Notes: a model not told the origin generated them from the sequence alone. Shown: positions 17,610-26,329, counted from the stretch's first letter. The stretch: DNA of 64,000 nucleotides from Mesorhizobium sp. Root157 (GCF_001427385.1 NZ_LMGJ01000002.1:3618-67617); one strand, 5' to 3'. Numbers and translations are program-made.

Positions 17610-19025
17610 TTAAGGCGCTCTCGCAGCCTCATTTTGTCCGGCCCTGCGACGGGTCCGCGCAAACAGAAACAGCAGGATTACAACGACGACCAGCGCGCCA
17701 ACGGCAAGACCGATTCTCGCAGCCCAGATCAGCCAGGTCGAAGAGGCGCCTCCGGCCCGCAATGTTGTCACCTGAGCCGCAGTGACTTTGCCAGCCGGAT
17801 TGCCGAAATGCAGGACCAAATAGGTGCTCAGCGTCGCCACCTGCGCATCTGAAAGCTCGCTGGCAAAACCCGGCATCAACACTTCCGGTTGCCGATGCAG
17901 CCCGCCAAGGATCACCATCACCAGATTGTTGGTGTTTTCGCGGCCAAGCGCGGTGTTGTGCATGAGCGATGGCAGACCGCCTTCGAAACTGCCCTGACCC
18001 TGCGCCTGGTGGCAGGTCGCGCAATAGGCGTCATAAAGCTGCGGCCCACTCATGGTGTCCAGATCCTGTGGCAATGCCGTGCCGCGTATGATCGCCAGTT
18101 CGTCCGAAGGCTCACCCCAGGCAAAGACCGGCTGCGTGTCCGCCGCGTCGCGAACTGGCGGAACGGTTTTAAGGTAGACCGCCATGGCTTTCAGGTCTTC
18201 TTCCGTCAGAAAACGAAGACTGTGATCGATTGCCTCCGCCATCGGGCCAGCCGCCTGACTTTTCGCGATCTGACCGTCACGCATATAGGCGATCAACTCC
18301 TCGACGCTCCAGCCGCCGATGCCGCTATTAGCATCGGATGTGATGTTGGGCGCGTGCCAGAAGCCGATATCGCCGCCAGCCATTTCGCTGGATGTCTTTT
18401 CCGCCATTAACAGATTGCGCGGCGTGTGGCAGGTGCCGCAATGCGCTGCCCCACGCGCCAGATAGGCACCACGGTTCCACTCGGCGTCATGCGCCGGGTC
18501 GGGCTTATAGGGGCCGTTTTCAAGAAACAGCAGGTTCCACGCGGCCATCGACAGGCGGATGTCGAACGGGAACGGCAGTTTCGTTTCGGGTGGCCTTGTT
18601 TCGACCGGCTCCACACCATTCATGAAATAGGCATAGAGCGCGGCGACGTCGCCGTCCGTAAGCAGCGCATAGGCCGTGTAAGGCATCGCCGGATAGAGGT
18701 GCTTGCCGTCGGCGCGTACGCCCTTGCGCACGGCAGCATCAAACTGTTCCAGCGTATAATTGCCGATGCCGTTTTGTTTCGACGGCGTGACGTTTGTCGA
18801 CATGATCGCGCCGATGGGCGTGGCGAGGGGAAGGCCGCCGGCCATAGCCGCGCCGCCAGGCGCAGTGTGGCAAGCCACGCAATCCGACGCCGTCGCCATG
18901 TATTTTCCACGGGCGATCAGATCCGCATCCGCGCTAGCGGCAGGGCTTGCGACCGCGAAGAAGGCGACCGACAGCGTGAGTGTGGCGGCGGCGTGGCGGA
19001 GCAGCCAAGACAAGGCACGGCTCAT
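17610..19025 (-). CDS. Tri-haem cytochrome c subunit of a membrane flavoprotein dehydrogenase
   Basis: 471 residues from the ATG at 19025, which overlaps the stop of the upstream GMC gene (19022). A signal peptide ends near residue 31 (FFAVASPAASA). Three haem motifs are present: CVACH (about 49), CGTCH (about 195) and CATCH (about 334). A C-terminal membrane anchor (about 435-460, WLIWAARIGLAVGALVVVVILLFLF, shown in part) ends in basic residues. This is the electron-transfer subunit of FAD-dependent gluconate, sorbitol or fructose dehydrogenases, passing electrons from the GMC subunit to ubiquinone. The 3' end lies 25 bases from the IS21 remnant, so the extreme C-terminus may be altered. Confidence 0.92.
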   Translation of the reverse strand: MSRALSWLLRHAAATLTLSVAFFAVASPAASADADLIARGKYMATASDCVACHTAPGGAAMAGGLPLATPIGAIMSTNVTPSKQNGIGNYTLEQFDAAVRKGVRADGKHLYPAMPYTAYALLTDGDVAALYAYFMNGVEPVETRPPETKLPFPFDIRLSMAAWNLLFLENGPYKPDPAHDAEWNRGAYLARGAAHCGTCHTPRNLLMAEKTSSEMAGGDIGFWHAPNITSDANSGIGGWSVEELIAYMRDGQIAKSQAAGPMAEAIDHSLRFLTEEDLKAMAVYLKTVPPVRDAADTQPVFAWGEPSDELAIIRGTALPQDLDTMSGPQLYDAYCATCHQAQGQGSFEGGLPSLMHNTALGRENTNNLVMVILGGLHRQPEVLMPGFASELSDAQVATLSTYLVLHFGNPAGKVTAAQVTTLRAGGASSTWLIWAARIGLAVGALVVVVILLFLFARTRRRAGQNEAARAP

Positions 19026-20653
19026 GACTTTGCTTCCCCCGTCACTCCGGTCGAGGCGCCCTGTTGCTCCAGAATGTGCGCGGCCGAACGCAGCGCCACC
19101 GCCAAGCCGTTTTCCGTCGAATTGCAGGTCGAGGAGGTCGGCAGTACTGCCGTGCCGGCGAGGAACAGGTTCTCGTGGTCGTACGTGCGTCCCCATTGAT
19201 CGCAGACCGAGGCCTTGGGATTGTCGCCCATGCTGAGCGTGCCGCAGATATGCTGGTTGTTGGCGAACTCGCCCTCCTTGCTGAAGCGCAAATTGGTGCC
19301 GCCCATCAATTCGGCGATGCGTCGGAAATCCTGCTGGGACCGTTCATGCCCCTTTCGCGTATAGTCATCGATCGAGTAATGCGCCTCAGGCTTGGGAATG
19401 CCCATGGCATCCTTTTCGGAGCTCAGTGTGATCCGGCGCTCGGGATCGGGCAACACTTCCAGCACGTTTTTCACGTTCATTTCGTGCGCGGCGCTGTAAC
19501 GCAGCCGCTTTACCAGTTCGCTGCCATAGACGCCGGCCGCAATCAGGCTGCGCGTGGCGCCATCGACGCGCGAGATGTTGGTGAAGTCAAGCCGGTAAGG
19601 CGAATGCTCGGACCGGAACGGCCCGTCGCGCATGAAGTTGATGGAACTCGGGCTTTGCGGCCCGCGCCCCAGCCACACCTCTTCGTCGGCGTCGAAGGTC
19701 AGCGAGGTGCTGGGGTGGTCCATCAAGTTGCGGCCGACCATGTCGGAACTGTTGGCAAGCCCGTTGGGAAACTTGCCGCTGGTCGACAGCAGAAGCAGCC
19801 GCGGGCTCTCGATGCCGTTGGCGGCGACGATGAAGGTCTTGCCGGTGACCCGGTGCGAAACCTTGTCGGGATCGTAGTAGAGCGCCGCCGTGATGTTGCC
19901 CTTCTCGTCATGTTCAAGCTTGTAGACATTGGCGTTGGCGATCAGCTTGGCCCCGGCCGCTTGGGCAGCGTCGGCGGACAACCCACCATGATACTGGGCG
20001 TCGATGGGGCAGATCGGCTGGCAGGAATTGTTGCCGCAGCAGGCCGGCCGGCCGTCATAGGAGCGGCTGTTGCGTGCGGTGGTGTTAGTGACGACCTCGT
20101 AGTCGGGCGCGAGCCGCTCGCGCAGGCGGCGCATCGCATGGGGCTCGGCTACCGGCTCCATCGGGAAGGGCTTGGTTCGCGGCGAGCCGGTATTGTCCGC
20201 ACCGGAAACGCCCATGATCTCCTCTGCTTCCTGATAGAAGGGTTCGAGGTCGGCATAGGTCATCGGCCAGTCGACGCCGACGTCGTAGAGGCTCTTGATC
20301 CTGAAGTCGTTGGGCACGTTACGCCATGCATGCGCCGCCCAGTGCCATGTCGTGCCGCCGACCTGCCTTATATATTCGGCAGCGTAGGGGTATGGTCCAG
20401 CCTGCATGAGATAGTTGTTCGACTCAGGCTGGTAGACGGGGTGTGGCGCCCAAGGGGCGGGCGGATAGGGCGACATCCAGTCACTGCGGCGTGTGGAGTT
20501 GCGAAAGCGCGCCACCAGTTCTGCGCGCGTGACGCGCGGTCCGGCCTCGAGGATGATCACCGAAGCGCCAGCCAGCGCGAGTTTGCGCGCCGCCAGCGAG
20601 CCGATGATGCCCGAGCCGACCACGACGAAATCCGCTGACAAGGTGTCGGCCAT
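19022..20653 (-). CDS. GMC-family flavoprotein subunit (gluconate/sorbitol-type dehydrogenase)
   Basis: 543 residues from MADTLSADFVVVGSG; GAGGGG precedes this ATG and the frame's extra upstream 18 codons look non-native. The FAD Rossmann motif is VVVGSGIIGSLAARKLALAG. CCGNNSCQPICPIDAQYHGG carries the cysteines that hold a 3Fe-4S cluster in FAD-dependent glucose, fructose and gluconate dehydrogenases. The C-terminal HICGTLSMG and LPTSSTCNSTENGLAVALR hold the catalytic His/Asn region. It oxidises a sugar or polyol on the periplasmic side. The substrate cannot be told from sequence. Confidence 0.93.
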   Translation of the reverse strand: MADTLSADFVVVGSGIIGSLAARKLALAGASVIILEAGPRVTRAELVARFRNSTRRSDWMSPYPPAPWAPHPVYQPESNNYLMQAGPYPYAAEYIRQVGGTTWHWAAHAWRNVPNDFRIKSLYDVGVDWPMTYADLEPFYQEAEEIMGVSGADNTGSPRTKPFPMEPVAEPHAMRRLRERLAPDYEVVTNTTARNSRSYDGRPACCGNNSCQPICPIDAQYHGGLSADAAQAAGAKLIANANVYKLEHDEKGNITAALYYDPDKVSHRVTGKTFIVAANGIESPRLLLLSTSGKFPNGLANSSDMVGRNLMDHPSTSLTFDADEEVWLGRGPQSPSSINFMRDGPFRSEHSPYRLDFTNISRVDGATRSLIAAGVYGSELVKRLRYSAAHEMNVKNVLEVLPDPERRITLSSEKDAMGIPKPEAHYSIDDYTRKGHERSQQDFRRIAELMGGTNLRFSKEGEFANNQHICGTLSMGDNPKASVCDQWGRTYDHENLFLAGTAVLPTSSTCNSTENGLAVALRSAAHILEQQGASTGVTGEAKS

Positions 20654-20663
20654 GATTTTCCCC

Positions 20664-21173
20664 TCAGACTGGTTTTCGGGTCCAACTGCCGTAAGCGCCA
20701 TAGGCATAGGTTGGCGGCTTCAGCACATCGGCAACCGCCTCGGCATTGAGCGCCGTTTCGAAGGCGAGGCAACGCGCCTTGGCGCCGTCGCCGACGATGC
20801 CCATGTACCACGCCGTCACAATGCGCCGGGGCAGGGCACTGAGGGGAGATTTTTCGGTGTCCAGAATTTTTTGCAGCTGCATGGGATCGATCTTGCGCTG
20901 TTCGATCGTGTCGAGAAGCGCCTTGGCCGAAGCAGGAAATCCGGGATCTTCAGCCACAAGCGCTGCGTAGAGACGTGCCGCCTGCGCCGCGTCGAGCGAC
21001 TGGCGACCGGCCAGGATCGCCGAAAGCGCCAGGAAAGCGCCTTGGTCGGCGTCGGCGGCTTCTTGGGCGAGCGCCCAGGGTATCAGCGAGGCGGTGTATG
21101 CGCAGACAAAACCGGCCAGCAGGCCGCGCCTTACAAGATTTGGAGCGTCAACCTGTTCGGAGAGGGGTGTCAT
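20664..21173 (-). CDS. Small Tat-exported subunit (FAD-sorbitol dehydrogenase small-subunit type)
   Basis: 169 residues. The N-terminus has a Tat-like signal, VRRGLLAGFVCAYTASLIPWALA, which can also carry its partner across the membrane. The middle (GAFLALSAILAGRQSLDAAQAARLY) and the end (RCLAFETALNAEAVADVLKPPTY, shortened) match the small subunit of D-sorbitol/fructose dehydrogenases. It is the first gene of a three-gene operon with 10 bases to the GMC gene. The flavoprotein has no signal of its own, so this subunit probably serves as its export escort, as in the related enzymes. Confidence 0.85.
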   Translation of the reverse strand: MTPLSEQVDAPNLVRRGLLAGFVCAYTASLIPWALAQEAADADQGAFLALSAILAGRQSLDAAQAARLYAALVAEDPGFPASAKALLDTIEQRKIDPMQLQKILDTEKSPLSALPRRIVTAWYMGIVGDGAKARCLAFETALNAEAVADVLKPPTYAYGAYGSWTRKPV

Positions 21174-21257
21174 GGTGGTCTCCCGATGCCGAAGATGGCT
21201 GCTGTGTGCGCTGTGCTATCACCAGTAGGGCGATCAAGGCCGCCAAGGCTTGCCTGC

Positions 21258-21671
21258 TCAACGACCGAAGGGCATGGGCGAGGCAATGAGCACGGCCACA
21301 CCGTCCCCAAGCAGGAACACGGCAAGCAAAGAAGCCGCCCAGAACGCCGGAAATTCCCAGCCCCCATCTGGGTTGCTGAACAGCCAGCCCTTCTTGCCGT
21401 GGACGGTGACGATAGTGCCGAGTATCAACGGAATAAGCAAAAGTGCTGCCCAACGCGGATAAATGCCCAGAATGAGGCAGGTCGCGCCGATCAGCTCAGC
21501 CGCAATCGTAGCATATGCCGCCCAGCCCGGAAGACCGAGGGACTGGAAGAAGGCAATTGTGCCCGGAATGGTGAAAACGCGGATCTTGAGCAGCGCATGG
21601 GCAATGAACAGCGCTCCCAAGCACAGCCGCAGCAACAGCACTGCATATGGTGCGGCAACCAGATCAATCAT
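21258..21671 (-). CDS. DoxX-family membrane protein (copy 1)
   Basis: 137 residues with four hydrophobic segments: LLLRLCLGALFIAHALLK, AAYATIAAELIGATCLILG, ALLLIPLILGTIVTV and PAFWAASLLAVFLLGDG. The motif NPDGGWEFPAFWA is shared with the second DoxX at 25139-25540, so the two are paralogues. DoxX proteins such as Bacillus CatD and MhqP are induced by quinones and electrophiles. The gene is divergent from an HxlR regulator, with 233 bases between, the same pairing as CatD/CatR. Confidence 0.88.
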   Translation of the reverse strand: MIDLVAAPYAVLLLRLCLGALFIAHALLKIRVFTIPGTIAFFQSLGLPGWAAYATIAAELIGATCLILGIYPRWAALLLIPLILGTIVTVHGKKGWLFSNPDGGWEFPAFWAASLLAVFLLGDGVAVLIASPMPFGR

Positions 21672-21904
21672 GGGTTCGCTCCGTTTCAGATAAAATCAGC
21701 CGCGTGCGTCGATCGTGCGTGTTCGCCCGGCAATTGGATTGTTAAGGCGGGAGGGTTCGCGGCGACGGAACTGCTGGGCACATCGGGAGAGCCGCTGCTG
21801 GAAGAGTTCTGGCCATCATCGTTGCCCCTGGGTTGCAACAGCTCTATGGTCTTCTTGATGGTAGATGAGACCGGAGTAGGCTTGCTTGTAAAGAGCTTAC
21901 TTTG

Positions 21905-22318
21905 ATGCCAGTTAGTTACCAGAATATACCGAAGGTTTATGGAAAGCTGGGGATGGCCGTGAAGTCTGGTGGACCATACCTGGCAAACAGTCCCTTTCGA
22001 TGCATCCTCGATCGCATCGGAGACAAATGGACCGTGCTGATCATGCGGTTGCTGACCAATGGACCGATCCGCTTTAATGTATTGAACAAGTTGATCGAGG
22101 GCTTGTCAGCTAAAGTCCTGTCACGAGCGCTCAAAGATCTTGAGCGCGATGGATTGGTCACCCGAACGGCATACCCCACAGTCCCCGTTACTGTGGAATA
22201 CGATCTGACGTCGCTCGGCAGGACGCTTATTGGAACCCTGGACGCCTTGTCGGATTGGGCGCAGATGAACATCGAGGCCGTCCATGCCTCACAACGGCGG
22301 TATGACGCCGACGCTTAG
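21905..22318 (+). CDS. HxlR-family (DUF24) winged-helix regulator
   Basis: 137 residues from the ATG at 21905. Another ATG at 21953 is preceded by GGAAAGCTGGGG and would give a 121-residue protein closer to the family average, so the start is open. The HTH is evident: CILDRIGDKWTVLIMRLLTNGPIRFNVL and LSAKVLSRALKDLERDGLVTR. In redox-sensing HxlR proteins the sensor Cys stands in a CPV motif before the first helix. Here that place reads SPF and a Cys follows two residues later (SPFRC). It probably controls the divergent DoxX gene. Confidence 0.9.
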   Translation: MPVSYQNIPKVYGKLGMAVKSGGPYLANSPFRCILDRIGDKWTVLIMRLLTNGPIRFNVLNKLIEGLSAKVLSRALKDLERDGLVTRTAYPTVPVTVEYDLTSLGRTLIGTLDALSDWAQMNIEAVHASQRRYDADA

Positions 22319-22412
22319 TCAGGCCTCGGCCCGCTACTGTTTGGTGGGGCGAGATGCCAATCGAGGGGAGGGGCCCGCCCAGGCACGCGCATAACTCGGT
22401 CTGGCACAGAGG

Positions 22413-23051
22413 CTAGTCGGTCGTTTCCTGCTCCCGGCCAAATACCGATACCAGGAACTCACCTCCCAGCCAGGCGCCTTCCGCGGTGATGGTGTGCCCC
22501 ACGCCAGGGAGAATGCGGCTGTTGACATCGAGCCCCAGCTCGCGCAGCGCCACCGTTGCTTGGATTGAGGCCTCAGCGGGTATGACTGGGTCCGCTGCGC
22601 CATGCACGGCAAGAACTCGGGGCGATCCGGCCGGTGTGTAGGGATGCGGCGACGCAAGCCGGCCGGAATACGCGACGAGTGCACCAATTGGCCAGCGCCC
22701 TGAAGCAACGGCATCAAGTGCCATGATGGAGCCTTGCGAAAACCCGACCAAAGCGACGCGGTCGAGGTTGGCCATGAGACCATGCTGTTCGATGGCGCCG
22801 CGCAAGACGTCGTCGAGCGCGGGCCGTGCCGCTGCGATGCGCTGCGGCCGACTCGCCTCCGTCACATCGGATACGCTGAACCACTGCCGTCCGGAACCGC
22901 CGCCGTCGAAAGCGAACGGGCCGTCCGGCGCCGCGAACGCGGTGGTCGGCAATGATTGGCGCCAACCCTTTGCAAGGGGGAGGAGATCGGCCCCACGACT
23001 GCCGACTCCATGCAGGAAGATGATGAGGCTCTTGGTGGGAGGTGTGCCCAT
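22413..23051 (-). CDS. Carboxylesterase / phospholipase family hydrolase (MhqD-like)
   Basis: 212 residues, the usual length of the abhydrolase_2 family. The start is SLIIFLHGVGSRGADLLPLA. The triad is visible: Ser in VALVGFSQGSIMALDAV (near residue 115), Asp in VLAVHGAADPVIP and His in ILPGVGHTIT. It is cytoplasmic, with no signal peptide. It lies downstream of, and in line with, a glutathionyl-hydroquinone reductase. Bacillus mhqD encodes a similar esterase in a hydroquinone-response regulon, so a role in quinone detoxification is plausible but inferred. Confidence 0.88.
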   Translation of the reverse strand: MGTPPTKSLIIFLHGVGSRGADLLPLAKGWRQSLPTTAFAAPDGPFAFDGGGSGRQWFSVSDVTEASRPQRIAAARPALDDVLRGAIEQHGLMANLDRVALVGFSQGSIMALDAVASGRWPIGALVAYSGRLASPHPYTPAGSPRVLAVHGAADPVIPAEASIQATVALRELGLDVNSRILPGVGHTITAEGAWLGGEFLVSVFGREQETTD

Positions 23052-23087
23052 GGGAGGTAACCTTTTTCTGTTGCGATCGGGCTATGG

Positions 23088-24044
23088 TTAAAGACCGACC
23101 TCGCTAAGGTCGGGGCCATCCGGCACAATGCCATTGGGATTGAGCGATTTGATGGAATAGTAGCCCTTCTTGATGTGGTCGATGCTGACCGTGTCGCGAA
23201 CGCCGGGAATGTCGAGCACCCGCTTCAGATAGGCCGTCAGCTTGGGATACTCGGACAAGCGCCGCAGATTGCATTTGAACAGGCCGTGATAGGCTGCATC
23301 GAAGCGTACCAGCGTTACAAACAGACGGATGTCGGCTTCGGTGAGCTCTGCGCCGAGCAGAAACGGACGGTCGGCAAGACGCGCCTCCAGTTCGTCCAGC
23401 ATTGTGAATACACCACGATAGGCCTCGTCATAAGCAACTTGGGTGGTGGCAAAGCCCGCCCGGTAGACGCCGTTGTTCAGCGCCGGATAAATGCGCTCGT
23501 TGAGCGCGTCGATGTCGGCGCGCAGGGCTTGCGGATAAAGATCGACACTCTCGTCGGCAAGCGATCCGAACCCTGAATTGAACATGCGCACGATTTCGGC
23601 CGACTCGTTGTTGACAATGGTCTTACGCTTCTTGTCCCACAGAACCGGAACTGTAGCGCGGCCGGTGAAATCGTCGTCGGCCAGACTGTAGAGTTCATGC
23701 AGATAGGTAGCGCCATTGAGTTCGTCCCGGTTGGCGCCAGGATAATCACCGAAGCGCCAGCCATGGTCGGTCAATGCCGGCTCCACCACCGATACTGAAA
23801 CGATTTCTTCTAGTTTCTTCAGCTTGCGGGCGATCAAGGTGCGCGAGGCCCAGGGGCAGATCAGAGCAACATAGAGGTGATAGCGCCCGGCCTCCGCGGT
23901 GAAGCCGGCTTCACCGGTCGGACCGGCGCTGCCATCAGGGGTGATCCAGTTGCGGAAACTGGAAATCTGGCGAACGAAGCCGCCCTTTTCGTCCTTGGCC
24001 TGGACCGGTTGCCAGTCTTCGGTCCACTTTCCGTTCACAAGCAT
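23088..24044 (-). CDS. yqjG: Glutathionyl-hydroquinone reductase (ECM4/YqjG-type GST)
   Basis: 318 residues from MLVNGKW, which has a good AAAGGAG upstream; the frame's extra 21 codons lack one. The active-site motif CPWASRTLIARKLK near residue 60 is the Cys-Pro-Trp-Ala signature of the Xi-class GSTs, which use Cys to reduce glutathionyl-hydroquinones. The thioredoxin half (VPVLWDKKRKTIVNNESAEI) is followed by the helical domain (LTEADIRLFVTLVRFDAAYHG, shortened). It acts in the cytosol to release hydroquinone and GSSG. Its neighbours support quinone handling. Confidence 0.93.
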   Translation of the reverse strand: MLVNGKWTEDWQPVQAKDEKGGFVRQISSFRNWITPDGSAGPTGEAGFTAEAGRYHLYVALICPWASRTLIARKLKKLEEIVSVSVVEPALTDHGWRFGDYPGANRDELNGATYLHELYSLADDDFTGRATVPVLWDKKRKTIVNNESAEIVRMFNSGFGSLADESVDLYPQALRADIDALNERIYPALNNGVYRAGFATTQVAYDEAYRGVFTMLDELEARLADRPFLLGAELTEADIRLFVTLVRFDAAYHGLFKCNLRRLSEYPKLTAYLKRVLDIPGVRDTVSIDHIKKGYYSIKSLNPNGIVPDGPDLSEVGL

Positions 24045-24126
24045 GTTAAAGCTCCTTTGAACATTGGACCGAGATGTGAAGTCGGTTTCGATCCGATGCT
24101 CCATCAAAGTGAAGAGGCAAAGTATT

Positions 24127-24166
24127 AGAGCGCCCTATGTGCGTCCCACTGGGTGCACGGCGTTCT
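24127..24166. repeat. RIME-like palindromic repeat, copy 3
   Basis: AGAGCGCCCTATGTGCGTCC followed by ACTGGGTGCACGGCGTTCT preserves the 40-base layout of copy 2 at 12491-12530. Several compensating differences keep most of the stem. It lies between the glutathionyl-hydroquinone reductase and NmrA-type genes. The rest of this 170-base spacer holds nothing I recognise. Confidence 0.65.
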
Positions 24167-24218
24167 AATCGCGGATTTGGAGGGCGCGACATCCGCGTCG
24201 CGCCGCCATCACGAGAAA

Positions 24219-25064
24219 TTAGCTCAGCGCCGCCGTAACGACGGATGAAAGCGGTGTGGTTGGGCGGTCGATCAGCTTCGAGAGTTGGCGCCCATCATCG
24301 AAGAGTGCGCCTTTCGAGGCATCGACATCATAGCGGGCGAATGCCTTTGCCATGGGCTCGGGCAAGCCAAAGCCTGCCAGCGCCGCAGCATAATCGCCTT
24401 CGGGTAGATTCTTGTACGGTATCGCCTTGCCCGACTGGTGCGAGATCTCGGCTGCGAGGTCGGCAAGCGTATAAGCGTCGTCGCCGGCGAGTTCATATGT
24501 CTTGCCGTCATGACCTTCGCTGGCGAGAACGGCGACCGCCGCTTCCGCGTAATCGGCGCGCGCGGCCGATGAGATCTGGCCGTCACCTGCACTGCCGATG
24601 AACGCACCGCCGGCGAGCGCGCCAGCGACCGATGCCGTGTAGTTCTCGGTGTACCAGCCATTACGCAGTATCGTGGACGGAATTCCCGAAGCCCTCAATT
24701 CGGCTTCGGTCTGCCGATGCTCTTCTGCAAGATCGAGCGGCGAGGTGTCGGCATGCAGCAGGCTGGTGTAGACGATCCGTCTCACGCCCGCTTTCCGGGC
24801 CGCTTCGATGACGTTGTGATGTTGTGAGCCACGTTGACCCACCTCACTCGACGAGATGAGGAGCAGCGTCTCCATTCCTTCAAGGGCTCGTTCGAGCGTG
24901 CCGGGCCTGGCATAATCTGCTTCGCGGACATTGACGCCCAGATCGGCGGCTTTGGCGGGGTTGCGCGCCAGTGCCACGATGTCAGCAGATGACGTCCTGG
25001 TCCTTAGTTTGTCTATTACAAAACGTCCAAGCTGCCCGGTGGCTCCTGTTATGGCGATCGTCAT
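24219..25064 (-). CDS. NmrA/QorB-like NAD(P)H:quinone oxidoreductase
   Basis: 281 residues. The Rossmann start MTIAITGATGQLGRFVIDKL is that of atypical short-chain dehydrogenases. VALARNPAKAADLGVNVREADY and LLLISSSEVGQRGSQHHNVIEAA closely resemble QorB, which reduces quinones with NADPH. A conserved stretch GIPSTILRNGWYTENY follows. It is a cytoplasmic enzyme in a same-strand block with DoxX copy 2 and an F420-reductase-like gene, all downstream of a LysR gene. The exact substrate is not determinable. Confidence 0.88.
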   Translation of the reverse strand: MTIAITGATGQLGRFVIDKLRTRTSSADIVALARNPAKAADLGVNVREADYARPGTLERALEGMETLLLISSSEVGQRGSQHHNVIEAARKAGVRRIVYTSLLHADTSPLDLAEEHRQTEAELRASGIPSTILRNGWYTENYTASVAGALAGGAFIGSAGDGQISSAARADYAEAAVAVLASEGHDGKTYELAGDDAYTLADLAAEISHQSGKAIPYKNLPEGDYAAALAGFGLPEPMAKAFARYDVDASKGALFDDGRQLSKLIDRPTTPLSSVVTAALS

Positions 25065-25138
25065 GATTGTATTCCTTTGGGGATGATAGGCAGGTGGCGG
25101 ATGGAGCGGTCACCATCCGCGATAGATGTCGTTCAATT

Positions 25139-25540
25139 TTAGCCACGCGCCTTTTGCAGGGCGTAAGCGCCGTTGCCGAGCAGCGCCAGCGAGGCAAGCG
25201 CGATTGCCCAGAATGCCGGGAACTCCCAGCCGCCATTGGGATTGCTGAAAAAGAAGCCGGCAGCGCCATGCGGAGCGTAGATCGAACCAAGCAGGACCGG
25301 GATCAGCCCGATGGAAACCCAGCGGGTCCACACCCCGGCAAGCAAGGCAAGGCCCCCAAGAAGTTCAGCGGCGATAACCAGATAGGCAAGAGGGCCGGGA
25401 AAACCGAGACTTTCGAAGAACCCGACGGTACCTGCCGGCGTGAAGATGAAGATCTTCAAGCCCGCATGGGCGAGGAACAGGATGCCCATGCTGACGCGTA
25501 GGAGAAGGGCGGCGAGGTTGGCGTTGTCGGTGTTGTTCAT
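25139..25540 (-). CDS. DoxX-family membrane protein (copy 2)
   Basis: 133 residues with four membrane segments, starting LLLRVSMGILFLAHAGLK. It shares with copy 1 the patterns FFESLGFPGPLAYLVIAAEL and NPNGGWEFPAFWAIAL, so the two arose by duplication. The genes stand about 3.5 kb apart in the same orientation, each close to a different regulator. An accessory role in the membrane with the neighbouring reductases is likely. No cofactor site is visible. Confidence 0.88.
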   Translation of the reverse strand: MNNTDNANLAALLLRVSMGILFLAHAGLKIFIFTPAGTVGFFESLGFPGPLAYLVIAAELLGGLALLAGVWTRWVSIGLIPVLLGSIYAPHGAAGFFFSNPNGGWEFPAFWAIALASLALLGNGAYALQKARG

Positions 25541-25572
25541 GTTCGTAGCTCCTAATGGTTGGGCTTCAAGCT

Positions 25573-26205
25573 TTAGGCTGCGGTCTGCCAGGTGGGGGCG
25601 ATATCGGTGCCGAAACCGCGCATGTAACCCAGTTGGATGTTGAGGCCGGCGACCGGCTCCAGATAGCGCGAGACGCTCAGTGCGCCGACCTGGACAGGAA
25701 CGAAACCGGACTTGGAAGCTACAGCCTCGACCGTATCGATTGCAGTCTGGTCGTCGCCGGCAATGAAGACGGTGGTAGGCCTGTCGCCAACCTTGCCGCC
25801 GGCCTGCAGCACCGAGGCGAAGATCGTGTTGAATGCCTTGACCACCTTGGCCCTGGGAGCAAGTTTCTGGATTTCCTCGCCGGCGCTGGTCGAATGACCG
25901 ATGGTCAGCCCCGAATAATCGGCGGTCAGCGGGTTGGTGATGTCAATGACGATCTTGCCTTCAAGACCACTTGCCGCAGCGATAGCATCGCCGGCTGCCT
26001 CGAACGGAACGGCGAGAACGACGATGTCAGAATTGCCGGCTGCCGACGTGATATCAGCGCCAGAAACAGTGCCACCCAGTTCGCGAGCCGCTTCGTGGGC
26101 TTTGGCCGCATCGCGCGAACCGAATGTGACGGAATAGCCGGCCTTGGAAAATACGCCGGCAAGGCCCTTGGCCATGTTGCCGGTTCCGATGATCGCAATG
26201 GTCAT
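25573..26205 (-). CDS. NADPH-dependent F420 reductase-like protein
   Basis: 210 residues. The start MTIAIIGTGNMAKGLAGVFSKAG is a GxGxxA/G dinucleotide fold like that of F420-dependent NADP reductases and ProC-type proteins. Next come VTFGSRDAAKAHE, SDIVVLAVPFEAAGDAI, IVIDITNPLTADYSGL and VVKAFNTIFASVL. Many such proteins occur in bacteria that make no F420, so a simple NADP-dependent reductase is more likely. It opens the same-strand group with DoxX and the QorB-like gene, just below a LysR gene. Confidence 0.87.
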   Translation of the reverse strand: MTIAIIGTGNMAKGLAGVFSKAGYSVTFGSRDAAKAHEAARELGGTVSGADITSAAGNSDIVVLAVPFEAAGDAIAAASGLEGKIVIDITNPLTADYSGLTIGHSTSAGEEIQKLAPRAKVVKAFNTIFASVLQAGGKVGDRPTTVFIAGDDQTAIDTVEAVASKSGFVPVQVGALSVSRYLEPVAGLNIQLGYMRGFGTDIAPTWQTAA

Positions 26206-26329
26206 GATGGTCTCTCCTTTTGAGCAACGCGCTTGGTCAGCGCCGATGGCAAGGAGATAGAGGATTTCCGCCAGAGATATTATCCCGCCAAAGAGTAGTT
26301 ATTTATTTCCATAATGGAATGAATTGCCT

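Noticed and set aside
19064..20638. 524-codon plus-strand frame opposite the GMC flavoprotein
   Set aside because: Shadow of the GMC gene, which has clear FAD and Fe-S motifs and a coupled neighbour.
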